Assembly: GCF_001076885.1 (NCBI RefSeq) | Contig: NZ_JVDT01000185.1 | Coordinates: 1 to 53,365 of the forward strand | Direction: 5' to 3' | From: Bacillus sp. 522_BSPC | Lineage (GTDB): Bacteria; Bacillota; Bacilli; Bacillales; Cytobacillaceae | DNA: 53,365 nucleotides | In this document: piece by piece, positions 45,417 through 53,365 of the stretch | Layout: each line of letters begins with the position of its first letter | Position numbering within the stretch: the stretch's first letter is position 1 | Made by a program: the position numbers and the translations under genes | The notes under the pieces: generated by a model | Told to the model about the DNA's origin: nothing | Databases searched by the model: none | What the model saw: the letters and a program-made list of their open reading frames with translations, nothing else

Positions 45417-45728
45417 CTATAGTGTGTCCTTACTTTTTTTAAAACGTTTCCATATCAAGGGCACTAAATTAATGAAAATAATGTACACAAATACTAGGAT
45501 CATATAAATCCAAAATAAGAGGGTGATGGTGTCTTGCCATTTATTTAACTCTAATTGAGTAACTGTTATAACTAGTATTAAGAACACAACTGCTAATCCT
45601 ATTAATATCCCCATAACAGTGTAGCGTAGTTTTTTAAATGTCATTTTGTCAATCCCTTCATTAAACATGAGACACATATTCTCCGTAATAATCTCCTGTA
45701 CTTGCAGTAAATTCTCTTTGTTTTCCAT
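45417..45728 (-). CDS. small membrane protein of unknown function
   Basis: 103 residues from the ATG at 45728 (MENKENLLQ), preceded by TGAGGATAATT. A cytoplasmic helical head is followed by two membrane helices (VMGILIGLAVVFLILVITV and LLFWIYMILVFVYIIFINLV) and a basic tail (KRFKKSK). It ends 11 bases from the inverted repeat of MITE copy 1. No family recognised. Confidence 0.6.
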   Translation of the reverse strand: MENKENLLQVQEIITENMCLMFNEGIDKMTFKKLRYTVMGILIGLAVVFLILVITVTQLELNKWQDTITLLFWIYMILVFVYIIFINLVPLIWKRFKKSKDTL

Positions 45729-45740
45729 AATTATCCTCAT

Positions 45741-46136
45741 AAGTATATACTGAATTCGATAGCCTCAGTATTTAACTGAGGAATTGGCAGCACTTGAACT
45801 GTACGGGCAATGTTACAGAAAAGAGTCGAGATAAACGAACAAACGGCACTAAAATTTTCTTCATAAATTCCTCTTTTAATTATTTTAAGTGGAGGTTGTT
45901 ATGAAGGGGCATTTTTATGTAACCGATTACACTTCTATGTTATCATAGGAAAATATTATTTCAATAAAAGATACCGAATAATATCCTGTTTCTAAACGAA
46001 ATCGCATAAACAAATGGATATTCGATAACCAAATCCCCGTCTTTTGGTAAGTTTTATTTTATTATGGTTTTCCTCCATGATGCCATTGGAAAGGGGGAGA
46101 ACGCCAACACCCTCCCCTGAAGAATACCTTCATAAA
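45741..46136. other. intergenic stretch before MITE copy 2
   Basis: About 400 bases without a supported gene. A 60-codon frame from 46044 has no RBS and runs into the repeat, so I leave it out. No terminator or promoter can be placed with confidence. Confidence 0.5.
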
Positions 46137-46400
46137 GTTATATTCGCATTGACTCCTCGGATTTTGTTGAAGATTGACAAAGAGTGTTACTACAAGAATT
46201 TGCTAAATGAAATAGCAGCTAATTGATTCAGAATGTCTATTAGGAAAGTAGTTTTTTGAAAAATCTGAGAAAATAAAAACCAATCCTAAATAGGCTTTTT
46301 AACAGTCAGCTTTATTTATTAAACAATATTCGGAGCGGTCTATGATATGAATGTACAACATTTATGTGAAACAATATCTTCCGTGGAATCACTGACTGAG
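46137..46400. repeat. MITE-like repeat, copy 2
   Basis: Clear similarity to copy 1 along its whole length, for example AATTTGCTAAATGAAATAGC, CAATCCTAAATAGGC and ACATTTATGTGAAACAA. The terminal repeats have decayed (CATTGACTCCTCGG at left, GTGGAATCACTGA at right). It lies 80 bases before the sigma factor gene and probably contributes to its upstream region. Confidence 0.65.
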
Positions 46401-46480
46401 AATCATCCCTAAAAAAATAAATTTTAACCAATAAAAGAGGAGTCTGAAACGTCTTGTATGTGAAAGGAGGCTTAAGTAAA

Positions 46481-46990
46481 ATGGGTCAAACGAGTTTGCA
46501 TCAATCAGATACATCCATAGATAACATCGAAGAGTTTAAGAAATTGTTCAGTGAATATAAGAAGCATGTGTTTGCAATTGCACTTTCTATACTAAGAGAC
46601 TTTGAATTGTCTGAAGATGTGTTACAGGAAGTGTATATTAAACTTTTTCAGCATATGAAACATAATGAGATAACAAATGTTAAAGCGTGGCTTACTAGCG
46701 TATCTCGAAACACAGCATTAGATCTGTATCGAAAGAAAAAGCGGGAACTAACAGGTTTTGACAATGATTATTTTGAACATGTGCAATATCTTTCGGGCGA
46801 TCCTTTAGAAAAAATGATTTTATCTAAATACTTGGAATTGCTTGATTGCGAGGAAAGGCAGATTGTCATCTTGAAGGACATCTCGGGTATGAAGCACAGA
46901 GAAATCGCCAAAATCGTTGAAATGCCTTTGGGAACAGTACTTTGGAAGTATAGTTTAGCTCTAAAAAAACTTAGAAAAGGTATAGAGTAA
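46481..46990 (+). CDS. ECF-type RNA polymerase sigma factor
   Basis: 169 residues from the ATG at 46481 (MGQTSLHQ), with AAAGGAGG 13 bases upstream; an in-frame TTG nine codons earlier precedes that RBS. Region 2 has KHVFAIALSILRDFELSEDVLQEVYIKLFQH and VKAWLTSVSRNTALDLYRKKKRE. Region 4 has DCEERQIVILKDISGMKHREIAKIVEMPLGTVLWKYSLALKKLRKG, both typical of extracytoplasmic-function sigma factors. It lies 12 bases before its anti-sigma partner. Confidence 0.9.
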   Translation: MGQTSLHQSDTSIDNIEEFKKLFSEYKKHVFAIALSILRDFELSEDVLQEVYIKLFQHMKHNEITNVKAWLTSVSRNTALDLYRKKKRELTGFDNDYFEHVQYLSGDPLEKMILSKYLELLDCEERQIVILKDISGMKHREIAKIVEMPLGTVLWKYSLALKKLRKGIE

Positions 46991-47002
46991 GGAGGATTTC
47001 TG

Positions 47003-48472
47003 ATGAAGAAAGATAAAATATTGAAGCATTTGGACAATGCTATTGAAAAGCAAGTGCCAGATGTTTGGGATGAAATAGAGACTCAGATACATAAAGCGGA
47101 AAAACTAGGCAATGGAGAAAAGGTTGTTAGACTAAGTAATGTTAGTACCCAAAACAAAAAAGTAACTCTTTATAAAAGAATTTCATTAGCTGCAGTAGTT
47201 GGCTTAATTGTTGCTATTATGTTCACTTTTACTCCTGTTTTAGCAACTATTCAAGAGGTATATGATAAAATCTTTTCGAGTAAGCATATTGATGATACCG
47301 GTGTAAGAACGGCAATTAATCTAGGGAATGGTCAAGCTGTTAATCAAACATTTTATGATAAAAAATATGATATAACCGTGCATTTTGAGAGTGTAATGAC
47401 GGATGATAAGGAGACAAAACTTCTATTGACCTATCAAAGTGATAATACAGATTTAAAAAACGTTTATATTGATTTGTTTGAGGGTGAAAGTTCGATCAAC
47501 CTGATAGTCGGAAATCAACAAAAGAAATTAGGTTCTGTAGGTTGGGGAAGTAGATATTACGATAGTAAAGAAAACAAGGTGGCTGAAGCCCTATCTTTTG
47601 CTTCAGTAAAAGAATATGAAGGACAGGACATTCGTTTAGAAATTGAAAACTTGACAATATATGATGATAAAAACGGACCTAGTATGGTTCAAACAATTTG
47701 GCCTATTGATTTTAAGCTTGCTAAATCAGCCATCTCAGATAGAGAAACTGTAGAAGTAAATAAAGAATTCACTTTTAGACAAGAAACATACAAGATTAAG
47801 CAGATAGAATTTTCGCAGCTAGAAACAAGAGTGGTCGTTACTATACCACCTAATCCAAATGCCGTGCAGAACATGGATGGAATACAAACTAGAGTAATGA
47901 GTAAATTGGAACATAAATTTCTTGATGCAAGAAAAATAGATAAGGAATATGGTTATATCGTTGATGAAAAAAAATCGGGTGTATTTTTGAAATCAGCTGG
48001 TGAACGAGTTGATCCAATTTTTAGTAAGGGTGAAGTAGAAGGTGCAGAAGATGAGTACATTATGATTTTTGCTCCGGTTAAAAATCGACAAGACTGTATT
48101 CTTGAAATCGGTGACGATATTAAAATACCACTCATTGGTAGTGGAACTGCAACTTTAGAAAAACAATCCGAAGATAGTGAAAAACAAATTATAGACGAAG
48201 TGTTAGCTGAAAATGGATATACAGCAGAACCACTTTCACATGATGAAATGAAAGAAATAGATTTATATCTTAAAAAATATCAATCCGAATTTTCAATCGA
48301 CAGAACAGTAATAGGAAAATTGAAAAATCATGAAAATTCTAAAATGATAGAAGTTTCCATATCACAATCATCAGATATTCTTACTGAAATTCAAGCTGAA
48401 AATCCAGAAGAAGCTGAAAAAACTAGAAAAGAAAATGGGTTATCTTTCATTCCGATTTATTTAACGAACTGA
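47003..48472 (+). CDS. DUF4179-type anti-sigma factor
   Basis: 489 residues. A short cytoplasmic N-terminus (about 1-50: KHLDNAIEKQVPDVWDEIETQIHK) would hold the sigma factor. One membrane helix (about 56-78, LAAVVGLIVAIMFTFTPVLATI) and a large extracytoplasmic DUF4179-like region follow. RBS TAAGGAGGATTTC. The order sigma then anti-sigma with a close gap is the standard arrangement. The signal sensed is unknown. Confidence 0.82.
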   Translation: MKKDKILKHLDNAIEKQVPDVWDEIETQIHKAEKLGNGEKVVRLSNVSTQNKKVTLYKRISLAAVVGLIVAIMFTFTPVLATIQEVYDKIFSSKHIDDTGVRTAINLGNGQAVNQTFYDKKYDITVHFESVMTDDKETKLLLTYQSDNTDLKNVYIDLFEGESSINLIVGNQQKKLGSVGWGSRYYDSKENKVAEALSFASVKEYEGQDIRLEIENLTIYDDKNGPSMVQTIWPIDFKLAKSAISDRETVEVNKEFTFRQETYKIKQIEFSQLETRVVVTIPPNPNAVQNMDGIQTRVMSKLEHKFLDARKIDKEYGYIVDEKKSGVFLKSAGERVDPIFSKGEVEGAEDEYIMIFAPVKNRQDCILEIGDDIKIPLIGSGTATLEKQSEDSEKQIIDEVLAENGYTAEPLSHDEMKEIDLYLKKYQSEFSIDRTVIGKLKNHENSKMIEVSISQSSDILTEIQAENPEEAEKTRKENGLSFIPIYLTN

Positions 48473-48478
48473 GAAATA

Positions 48479-48592
48479 AGTTATGTTCACAGGGACTCCC
48501 CGGAATTTGTCGAATATTGATAGTGAGTGTAACTATATGAATTGTTAAACTGAAATAGTAGCTAATTTATTCTAAAATGTCTGTTCGGAAAA
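48479..48592. repeat. MITE-like repeat, copy 3 (left part only)
   Basis: This copy starts AGTTATGTTCACAG-GGACTCCCC, nearly identical to the left end of copy 1, and stays similar to TTCTAAAATGTCTGTTCGGAAAA. Then it breaks off, so the right half and right terminal repeat are missing. It follows the anti-sigma stop by six bases. The remaining gap to 48724 is AT-rich with no gene. Confidence 0.65.
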
Positions 48593-48723
48593 ATGGAAAT
48601 AGTAGGAAATTTAAATTATCAGTATAAATTGATTAAAACAGAAAAAATTGAAATCTTTTACATGTGTAATTAGAATCCATATGTTAATATTAATTAAACA
48701 ATAAGTTAAAGGACCGAATATAA

Positions 48724-49595
48724 ATGTTAAAGGATATCAGTGATTGGGAACTAGTGGGCTATGGTGGGAAAAGTACACTCGAAAAGGAGGAGTTACGTTC
48801 TCCAAATCGAATAGATTATTTGATTAAATATCCAAGAGAGTTTGATGAAGGTGTTTCTTGGGAAGATCTTACTGAATTAATTGCTGCTAAAATTGGTACA
48901 CTTTGCGGTCTTGAAATGATGAAAGTTGAAATGGTAATAAGAAAGGGGAAGAGGGGGTGTCTTTTACGTAATTTTGTAAAAGAGCACAATGCAATGATGG
49001 CTGAAGAAGGTGGTTCCCTTTTGCCTAGTCTAGTGGACGGTTATCAAGAATTATTAGAGTCACCTCTGAAAAACATTGAATTAATTGAATATGGATTCAA
49101 ATTTATGGAGAAATTTCCTTATTGGTCCGCGATGAAATCTGAATTTATTAATTTACAATTATTCGATGTCCTAATTGGCAATCAAGATCGACATCCGTTT
49201 AATTGGACATTGCTGTTTTTACATTCAGGAGTGAAATTTTCTCCAATATATGATAATGGTGCCTCCTTAGGCTTCCGTTTTGACGATACTAAACTTGCAT
49301 ACATGTTGTCCAATGAACAGGAGTTGAACAAATATACTAACAAAACAAGAGTAAAAGCAGGTATATTTGAAAAGAAAAAGTCAAAGCTAGAGATTTGATC
49401 ATATATATTAGTTCTCAATATCCAGTTGAATTTAATAATGGTGTAAAGATGTTAGAGGACTTTGACATGAAGCAATATACTATTTTTATAAAATCATTAA
49501 GTATTCTAAGTGAAACACAAAAGAAGTGGTTAACGAATCTAATACCTTTTCGAAGGGGAAAAATATTAGATTGGGTAGGAAGGGGTGAAGAATAA
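48724..49595 (+). pseudogene. HipA-like kinase with a -1 frameshift
   Basis: The first frame (48724-49398) carries a HipA C-terminal-type kinase core: LFDVLIGNQDRHPFNWTLL with catalytic N/D residues and FSPIYDNGASLGFRFDD as the metal loop. It ends early at LEI-stop. A second frame runs on from there to 49595 (LIIYISSQYPVEF...GKILDWVG). Restoring one A in the run GAAAAGAAAAAG near 49375 joins them (EKKKVKARDLIIYI) into about 290 residues. It is a broken gene, a phase-variable A-run or a sequencing error. HipA-like kinases act as toxins or regulators. The stop is one base before the HIRAN gene. Confidence 0.7.
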
Positions 49596-49596
49596 T

Positions 49597-50343
49597 ATGA
49601 GCAACGTTCACACATTATTAGTTGTTTGGCAAGATACGAAAAGTCGGTTGTATTATCACGTAGGAACTTTATCTTATTATAATGATCAATACGAGTTTGC
49701 TTATACAAACTACGGAACAGGTCATCGAAAACTTAAAGATGCATTAGATAATGGCTACATGTTGCATCCTGCATTTCCTGATGCAAATAAGATATATCAG
49801 TCAAAAAAACTATTTCCAGCATTTGATCGTCGATTGCCTTCCCCTGATCGTTCCGATTTTAAGGCAATCATGTCTGATTTGCGTTTAAACGAAAACTCTA
49901 CAAAAATGGATTTTTTACAACAAACACGTGGTCGACTTGCTAATGATACCTATTCTTTTGAGCAGCCACTACGTCGAGAAAATGATGGGAAATTTTACTC
50001 TAGCTTTTTTGTTCATGGAATGCGATATCAAAACCTTCCAGAAGAATGGCCAACATGGTTAGCCGTTAATGAACAAGTAAAGTTAATACAAGAGCCAACT
50101 AATCCTCATGACACTCATGCTGTTGGAATTTTTACTCAAGGAGGGAAACATTTAGGTTATGTCCCTGGTTTTTATAGTAAAGCCATCTTTTCATTATTAT
50201 CATATAATGCGACGCCAGAGGTTCGAGTAATTTATATTAATGAAAAGTCAACTCCACATTGGTGGCTTAAATTAAACTTTGAATGTAAAGTTCCTTCTAT
50301 TCAATTATCTGCTTCATCAGAAGTATTGTCTGTGATGCAATAA
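49597..50343 (+). CDS. HIRAN-domain protein
   Basis: 248 residues. The N-terminal half (about 1-110: HTLLVVWQDTKSRLYYHVGTL...YEFAYTNYG...LHPAFPD) resembles the N-terminal module of HipA-type proteins. The C-terminal part is a HIRAN domain (about 125-235: SSFFVHGMRYQN, EPTNPHDTHAVGIFT, LGYVPGFYSKAI). HIRAN domains bind DNA ends or damaged DNA. ATG at 49597 is one base after the kinase frame, with AAGGGGTGAAG upstream. This suggests a HipA-like module split over two proteins, possibly a toxin/regulator pair. Confidence 0.75.
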   Translation: MSNVHTLLVVWQDTKSRLYYHVGTLSYYNDQYEFAYTNYGTGHRKLKDALDNGYMLHPAFPDANKIYQSKKLFPAFDRRLPSPDRSDFKAIMSDLRLNENSTKMDFLQQTRGRLANDTYSFEQPLRRENDGKFYSSFFVHGMRYQNLPEEWPTWLAVNEQVKLIQEPTNPHDTHAVGIFTQGGKHLGYVPGFYSKAIFSLLSYNATPEVRVIYINEKSTPHWWLKLNFECKVPSIQLSASSEVLSVMQ

Positions 50344-50360
50344 ACAAAATAGTTAAAACA

Positions 50361-50395
50361 AGCTCGTAAATCTAAATTGTTTAGAGGTACGGGCT
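50361..50395 (+). terminator. hairpin after the HIRAN gene
   Basis: AGCTCGTA...TAAA pairs with TTTA...TACGGGCT. The U-tract is weak (AATTATATACTTTT). It probably ends the kinase/HIRAN transcript. Confidence 0.45.
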
Positions 50396-50448
50396 AATTA
50401 TATACTTTTAAAGTAAGTTAATGAAATGGCGTCCCTTTCCAACTTTAC

Positions 50449-50469
50449 GTTGAAACCTATCATAAGTAA
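50449..50469 (+). other. third rlmH-end-like att site (outer right end)
   Basis: The core GAAACCTATCATAAGTAA matches the rlmH site in 17 of 21 bases. It encodes VETYHK-stop in the same frame as RlmH GEPYHK-stop. It lies in a gene-free gap after the HIRAN gene. It would be the distal end of the composite island. Confidence 0.6.
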
Positions 50470-50518
50470 ATAAGCTTTTGTTATAATAATTAGTATCAAA
50501 AACACCCTGGAGGCAAAT

Positions 50519-50998
50519 ATGCTATCATTTGAAGATAAACTAAAAATCATCGAATCGTTCCCCCAATTGGAACGAAAAAATGTGTCATTAAAACGTGTTA
50601 ATTTTCATTATCTGGAAAGTGGAAGTGACAAAAAGAACGTAGTGTATCACTTACATCCAAATGGAAATGGATTTGTGTATGCGGACAAGCTAAATGAGTA
50701 TGATACAGATGATAAAGGGATGGTGAATATTCGAGATTTTTCAGAGGAAGAATTAAGAGAAATTATCGAAAAATCTATTCAATCATTAGAACCTAATGCA
50801 CTAGAAGGAGAGACGATTGAAGAAGAAGCAATAGAAGAAGAAAAATGGGCTGACTCTGAAAATAATACGCTCCTCCTTCTTCAAGAAGAAGGGTTTTGGA
50901 ATATATATGCCGGAGTAAATTTAGAAAATAGTTTTTCAAGCTATATGGAAGCGCGTGAATATCTAAAAGAAGAAGGCTTTACCAAATCTAACATGTAA
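50519..50998 (+). CDS. unknown protein, 159 residues
   Basis: The ATG has CCTGGAGGCAAAT upstream. The product is acidic, with a compact N-terminal domain (LKRVNFHYLESGSDKKNVVYHLHPNGNGFVYA...) and an acidic linker (ETIEEEAIEEEKW). A repeat of short helical type follows. No known family. It is the first gene to the right of the outer att site and is followed by a terminator, so it is a single-gene unit. Confidence 0.7.
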   Translation: MLSFEDKLKIIESFPQLERKNVSLKRVNFHYLESGSDKKNVVYHLHPNGNGFVYADKLNEYDTDDKGMVNIRDFSEEELREIIEKSIQSLEPNALEGETIEEEAIEEEKWADSENNTLLLLQEEGFWNIYAGVNLENSFSSYMEAREYLKEEGFTKSNM

Positions 50999-51020
50999 GA
51001 ATTATAGGAAAGACAGGATA

Positions 51021-51051
51021 GCCATACTCCTAATCAAGAGTATGGCATTTT
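51021..51051 (+). terminator. terminator
   Basis: The stem GCCATACTC/GAGTATGGC with an 8-base loop is followed by ATTTTGAG. Confidence 0.7.
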
Positions 51052-51109
51052 GAGATTGAAAAAATGGAACAGCTAAAGGGGCTTATCCAAAAAAAGGGAG
51101 AGAAAGAAC

Positions 51110-52066
51110 TTGAGCCAAAATAGTGTAGTGCCAAACACCTTTTTATATACATTTAATTATGCTGAAGAAGAAGAGCATTTATGTAAATTGGAAGTTCGTT
51201 CCCTATTTCGCGCTAACTTATATGCCTTTATATTAGAGAGCAGGATGAATGTAGACCCAAGTAGGAGTCCTTTTATAAAAGGAAAAATAGAAGTTCTATT
51301 TAAGGGTGATACGTTGGAAGATTTATTAAAAAAGGTTGAAGCCATGCCTGCGTGGAATAGTACTTATAAGGTAATTGGCATCAACTATCGAGATATAGAT
51401 CCCCTAGATAAAATGGGTTTTGAAGAAAGGAAAGCGATCGCTAGACAAGTTGGATGCCTCATTCCAGGTGTAGCGAATCTACAACATCCTGAGATAGTTT
51501 TCGCGATTACCAAGTTAAAAGGAAAATGGTATTTCGGATGCTATTCGGAAAACCAAGGTATTTGGCTTATTCATCAACAAAAGCCTCACAATTACTCAAC
51601 GGCATTAAATACAAGAGTGGCCAGAGCACTAGTGAATATTGCGGTTCCAGAATTAACGGGTGTTAAGGTGATTGATCCATGCTGTGGCATCGGGACAGTA
51701 TTGGTAGAGGGCTTATCGATGGGAGTTAATATAACAGGTAGTGACAACAATCCTTTAGTAATGAAAGGCATTCGTAATAATCTCGCACATTTTGACCTTT
51801 CTGGACCAGTATTCTTAAGAGATATCAGAGACATAACAGAAATGTATGATGTTGCCATTATAGACATGCCTTATAACCTTTGCTCCGTCGTGTCAGATAA
51901 GGAAAAATTTGAAATGCTTCAATGCGCACGTCGCTTTGCGAAAAAAATGGTCGTCGTGACAACGGAAGATATAGATGAAATACTAAATGAAGTAGGTTTT
52001 GAAATAGTAGATCGGTGTGAAGTTAAAAAGGGGAAGTTTATACGCCAAATAATTGTTTGTTGTTAA
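51110..52066 (+). CDS. Trm11/TrmG10-like SAM-dependent methyltransferase
   Basis: 318 residues starting at TTG 51110 with AAGGGAGAG upstream. The C-terminal Rossmann methyltransferase has the SAM-binding motif VIDPCCGIGTVLVEGL and the catalytic IIDMPYNL (a variant of D/N-PP-Y). This is the layout of UPF0020/Trm11-type RNA guanine-N2 methyltransferases, with a short THUMP-like or unknown N-terminal part. A tRNA or rRNA substrate is likely. The DMPY motif replaces the usual DPPY. A terminator follows at 52158. Confidence 0.78.
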   Translation: MSQNSVVPNTFLYTFNYAEEEEHLCKLEVRSLFRANLYAFILESRMNVDPSRSPFIKGKIEVLFKGDTLEDLLKKVEAMPAWNSTYKVIGINYRDIDPLDKMGFEERKAIARQVGCLIPGVANLQHPEIVFAITKLKGKWYFGCYSENQGIWLIHQQKPHNYSTALNTRVARALVNIAVPELTGVKVIDPCCGIGTVLVEGLSMGVNITGSDNNPLVMKGIRNNLAHFDLSGPVFLRDIRDITEMYDVAIIDMPYNLCSVVSDKEKFEMLQCARRFAKKMVVVTTEDIDEILNEVGFEIVDRCEVKKGKFIRQIIVCC

Positions 52067-52157
52067 TGCATGGGGATGGAATCAAAGAAATTTTCCATTT
52101 AGAAGGGAAAGATTGTTTACTATTTTTTCGATTAAGTAAAACAGAAATCATCATAAC

Positions 52158-52205
52158 AAAACAGTATTCCTCGGTCAATTTGAGGAATGCTGTTTTGTTT
52201 TTTTA
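52158..52205 (+). terminator. strong terminator after the methyltransferase gene
   Basis: AAACAGTATTCCTC pairs with GAGGAATGCTGTTT (one mismatch) and is followed by TGTTTTTTTATT. Confidence 0.9.
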
Positions 52206-52363
52206 TTCTTGGAAAACTCACTATTATGCGGATAAGTTCATGCCATATTTTAATAGTTAAAAAGAAATTACTTCGAAAGTAGCTGTGAATAAATAGTTAT
52301 AATTGTTAAACTATTAATAATATCATGAATTATCTTCCATTTAATCCTATAGGAGGGAAGAAG

Positions 52364-53224
52364 ATGCAGCGAAAAGAAAACATGGCTTCAAATCAGGAAG
52401 TAGAATCGAATCAAAACCAGAAATTTGAGATTCAAGAAATGCTAGTACAGGAACTAGATATAGCAAAAGCAACCTATTTAGAGTACAGCAATAACCACGC
52501 TTATTATGAAGAGAATAGAGACAAAGAAATGAAACAAACATATTATAAAGATAGCTCGCTTGATAGAAAAACGATGCATGAGTTACTAGAAAAAACACAT
52601 CAAAATAAGTTAGGTTATGCACCTCATCGTTATGTTTATCCATGGGTCGATCTTAATGAGAATGGGAAACTTAAAAGTATTTATTCAGGGAAGGAAATGG
52701 ATCCGCTAGCTGTTATAGAAAAGGATATTCGTATGCTTGAAGAGACAGGTATTAATAGTAATAGTTTATCCGATAAGGTCACGTTAAACTGTGAGCATGT
52801 AGTACCTCAGTCTTGGTTTGATAAACGTCAGCCAATGAGAGGGGATTTACATCATTTATTTGCCTGTGATCCCTCGTGTAACAGCCGCCGTGGAAACAGC
52901 CCTTATGCGGATTTTCCTGACTATGTTCCAGAAAGCTCTATTTTAGGTATACAGGAAGGCTGTGGAAAGGCGGATGAAGGGAAGTTTGAACCTGAATATG
53001 GAAAGGGAATTGTTGCGAGAGCAACCTTTTATTTTATGACTCGATATATTGGAATAATGGACAATAATCTAGTAAATCTGGAGGTTTTACTAGAGTGGCA
53101 TCAGAAATTTCCGGTATCTTTGTATGAAAAACATCGTAACCTTGCTATCTATGACTTACAGGGAAATCGGAATCCATATATTGATTTTCCAGAGCTTGCA
53201 GAGAGATGGATATATGAAAAGTAA
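52364..53224 (+). CDS. endonuclease I family (His-Me finger) nuclease
   Basis: 286 residues from the ATG at 52364, with TAGGAGGGAAG upstream; the earlier ATG at 52325 lacks an RBS. The signature NCEHVVPQSWF, then MRGDLHHLFACDPSCNSRRGN, is that of the EndA/NucM endonuclease I family (His-Me finger, Mg2+-dependent, cutting DNA with little specificity). Most family members have a signal peptide, but none is seen here. The N-terminus is polar and Q/E-rich, so the protein is probably cytoplasmic or exported by another route. Confidence 0.85.
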   Translation: MQRKENMASNQEVESNQNQKFEIQEMLVQELDIAKATYLEYSNNHAYYEENRDKEMKQTYYKDSSLDRKTMHELLEKTHQNKLGYAPHRYVYPWVDLNENGKLKSIYSGKEMDPLAVIEKDIRMLEETGINSNSLSDKVTLNCEHVVPQSWFDKRQPMRGDLHHLFACDPSCNSRRGNSPYADFPDYVPESSILGIQEGCGKADEGKFEPEYGKGIVARATFYFMTRYIGIMDNNLVNLEVLLEWHQKFPVSLYEKHRNLAIYDLQGNRNPYIDFPELAERWIYEK

Positions 53225-53239
53225 ATCAATCTCCATTTG

Positions 53240-53272
53240 AGAGAAGAGTTTAAATAGATTCTCTCTTTTATA
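53240..53272 (+). terminator. terminator after the nuclease gene
   Basis: GAGAGAA pairs with TTCTCTC and is followed by TTTTAT. Confidence 0.7.
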
Positions 53273-53290
53273 AGGCCCCATAGTTAGTTT

Positions 53291-53307
53291 AGAGGCTGGG
53301 ACAAAAC
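53291..53307. repeat. possible start of a mobile repeat at the window edge
   Basis: AGAGGCTGGGACAAAAC resembles a word found at the ends of some Firmicute insertion sequences and intergenic repeats, from memory. The window ends 58 bases later, so the second end cannot be examined. Confidence 0.25.
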
Positions 53308-53365
53308 TAAATAACTAGTCATTAAAGACGAACAATCTTTAATTTAGCTCTTAAATAAAGCTACT

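Larger units (their letters stand above)
34730..50469. mobile_element. second SCC-like segment (composite island, no own recombinase)
   Basis: The segment is bounded by att-like sequences at 34709 and 50449. It contains a GC-rich hairpin region, a broken radC, a catabolic cluster with an insertion sequence, MITE-like repeats, a sigma/anti-sigma pair and a HipA/HIRAN pair. The mix of broken and accessory genes fits an older SCC-like cargo left behind or carried in tandem. The right boundary is less sure than the left because the third att copy has more differences. Confidence 0.55.

Noticed and set aside
46044-46226. 60-codon frame in the gap before the sigma factor gene
   Set aside because: It lacks an RBS and half of it lies within MITE copy 2.
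52057-52260. 67-codon frame after the methyltransferase gene
   Set aside because: It spans a strong terminator hairpin (52158-52205) and has no RBS.

Overview
The window looks like the origin-proximal chromosome of a low-GC Gram-positive bacterium, most likely a Bacillaceae (Bacillus in the broad sense). The left flank has the order tRNA-Asp, tRNA-Phe, walR-walK-walH-walI-walJ, an htrA-type protease, a CxxH/CxxC mini-protein and rlmH. Ribosome binding sites are strong AGGAGG types, TTG and GTG starts are common, and the DNA is AT-rich. I read everything by eye; no similarity search was run.

Layout. (1) 1-8917: core genome. It includes the end of a tRNA operon, an 850-base gap with a possible mini-transcript coding for a 15-residue peptide, the WalRK cell-wall two-component operon, HtrA, and a cluster of DnaA-box-like sites just before rlmH. 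(2) 8918-34729: a mobile element inserted exactly at the 3' end of rlmH, the site used by staphylococcal SCC elements. It carries a large serine recombinase (interrupted by one in-frame stop) under a divergent XRE regulator, a winged-helix protein, a double RusA-like protein, a RadC-like protein and a possible recombination protein. Its main cargo is a BREX-type phage-defence operon (brxA, brxB, brxC, pglX, pglZ). In place of brxL there is a SNF2-type helicase and a PUA/EVE-like plus Mrr nuclease. A small membrane protein, a coiled-coil TIR protein and an AlbA/Schlafen-like ATPase follow. (3) 34730-50469: a second segment between two further rlmH-end-like att sites, with no recombinase of its own. 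It holds a GC-rich hairpin-dense stretch, a broken radC, a PucR-regulated catabolic cluster (two nitroreductases, NCS1 permease, DUF917, hydantoinase/oxoprolinase) split by an insertion sequence, three copies of a MITE-like repeat, an ECF sigma/anti-sigma pair and a frameshifted HipA-like kinase next to a HIRAN protein. (4) 50470-53365: probably chromosome again, with an unknown protein, a THUMP/Trm11-like methyltransferase and an endonuclease I family protein.

How the parts fit. The att sites at 8897, 34709 and 50449 all read ...(G/V)E(P/T)YHK-stop, so integration or excision would always leave an intact RlmH C-terminus. Regions 2 and 3 therefore look like a composite SCC-like island. BREX would modify self DNA through PglX and block unmodified phage. 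The Mrr-type nuclease could cover phages with modified bases, and the TIR pair could give an abortive response. The BREX core is a known system; what looks unusual is the brxL-less gene set, its SCC-like vehicle and the attached TIR module.
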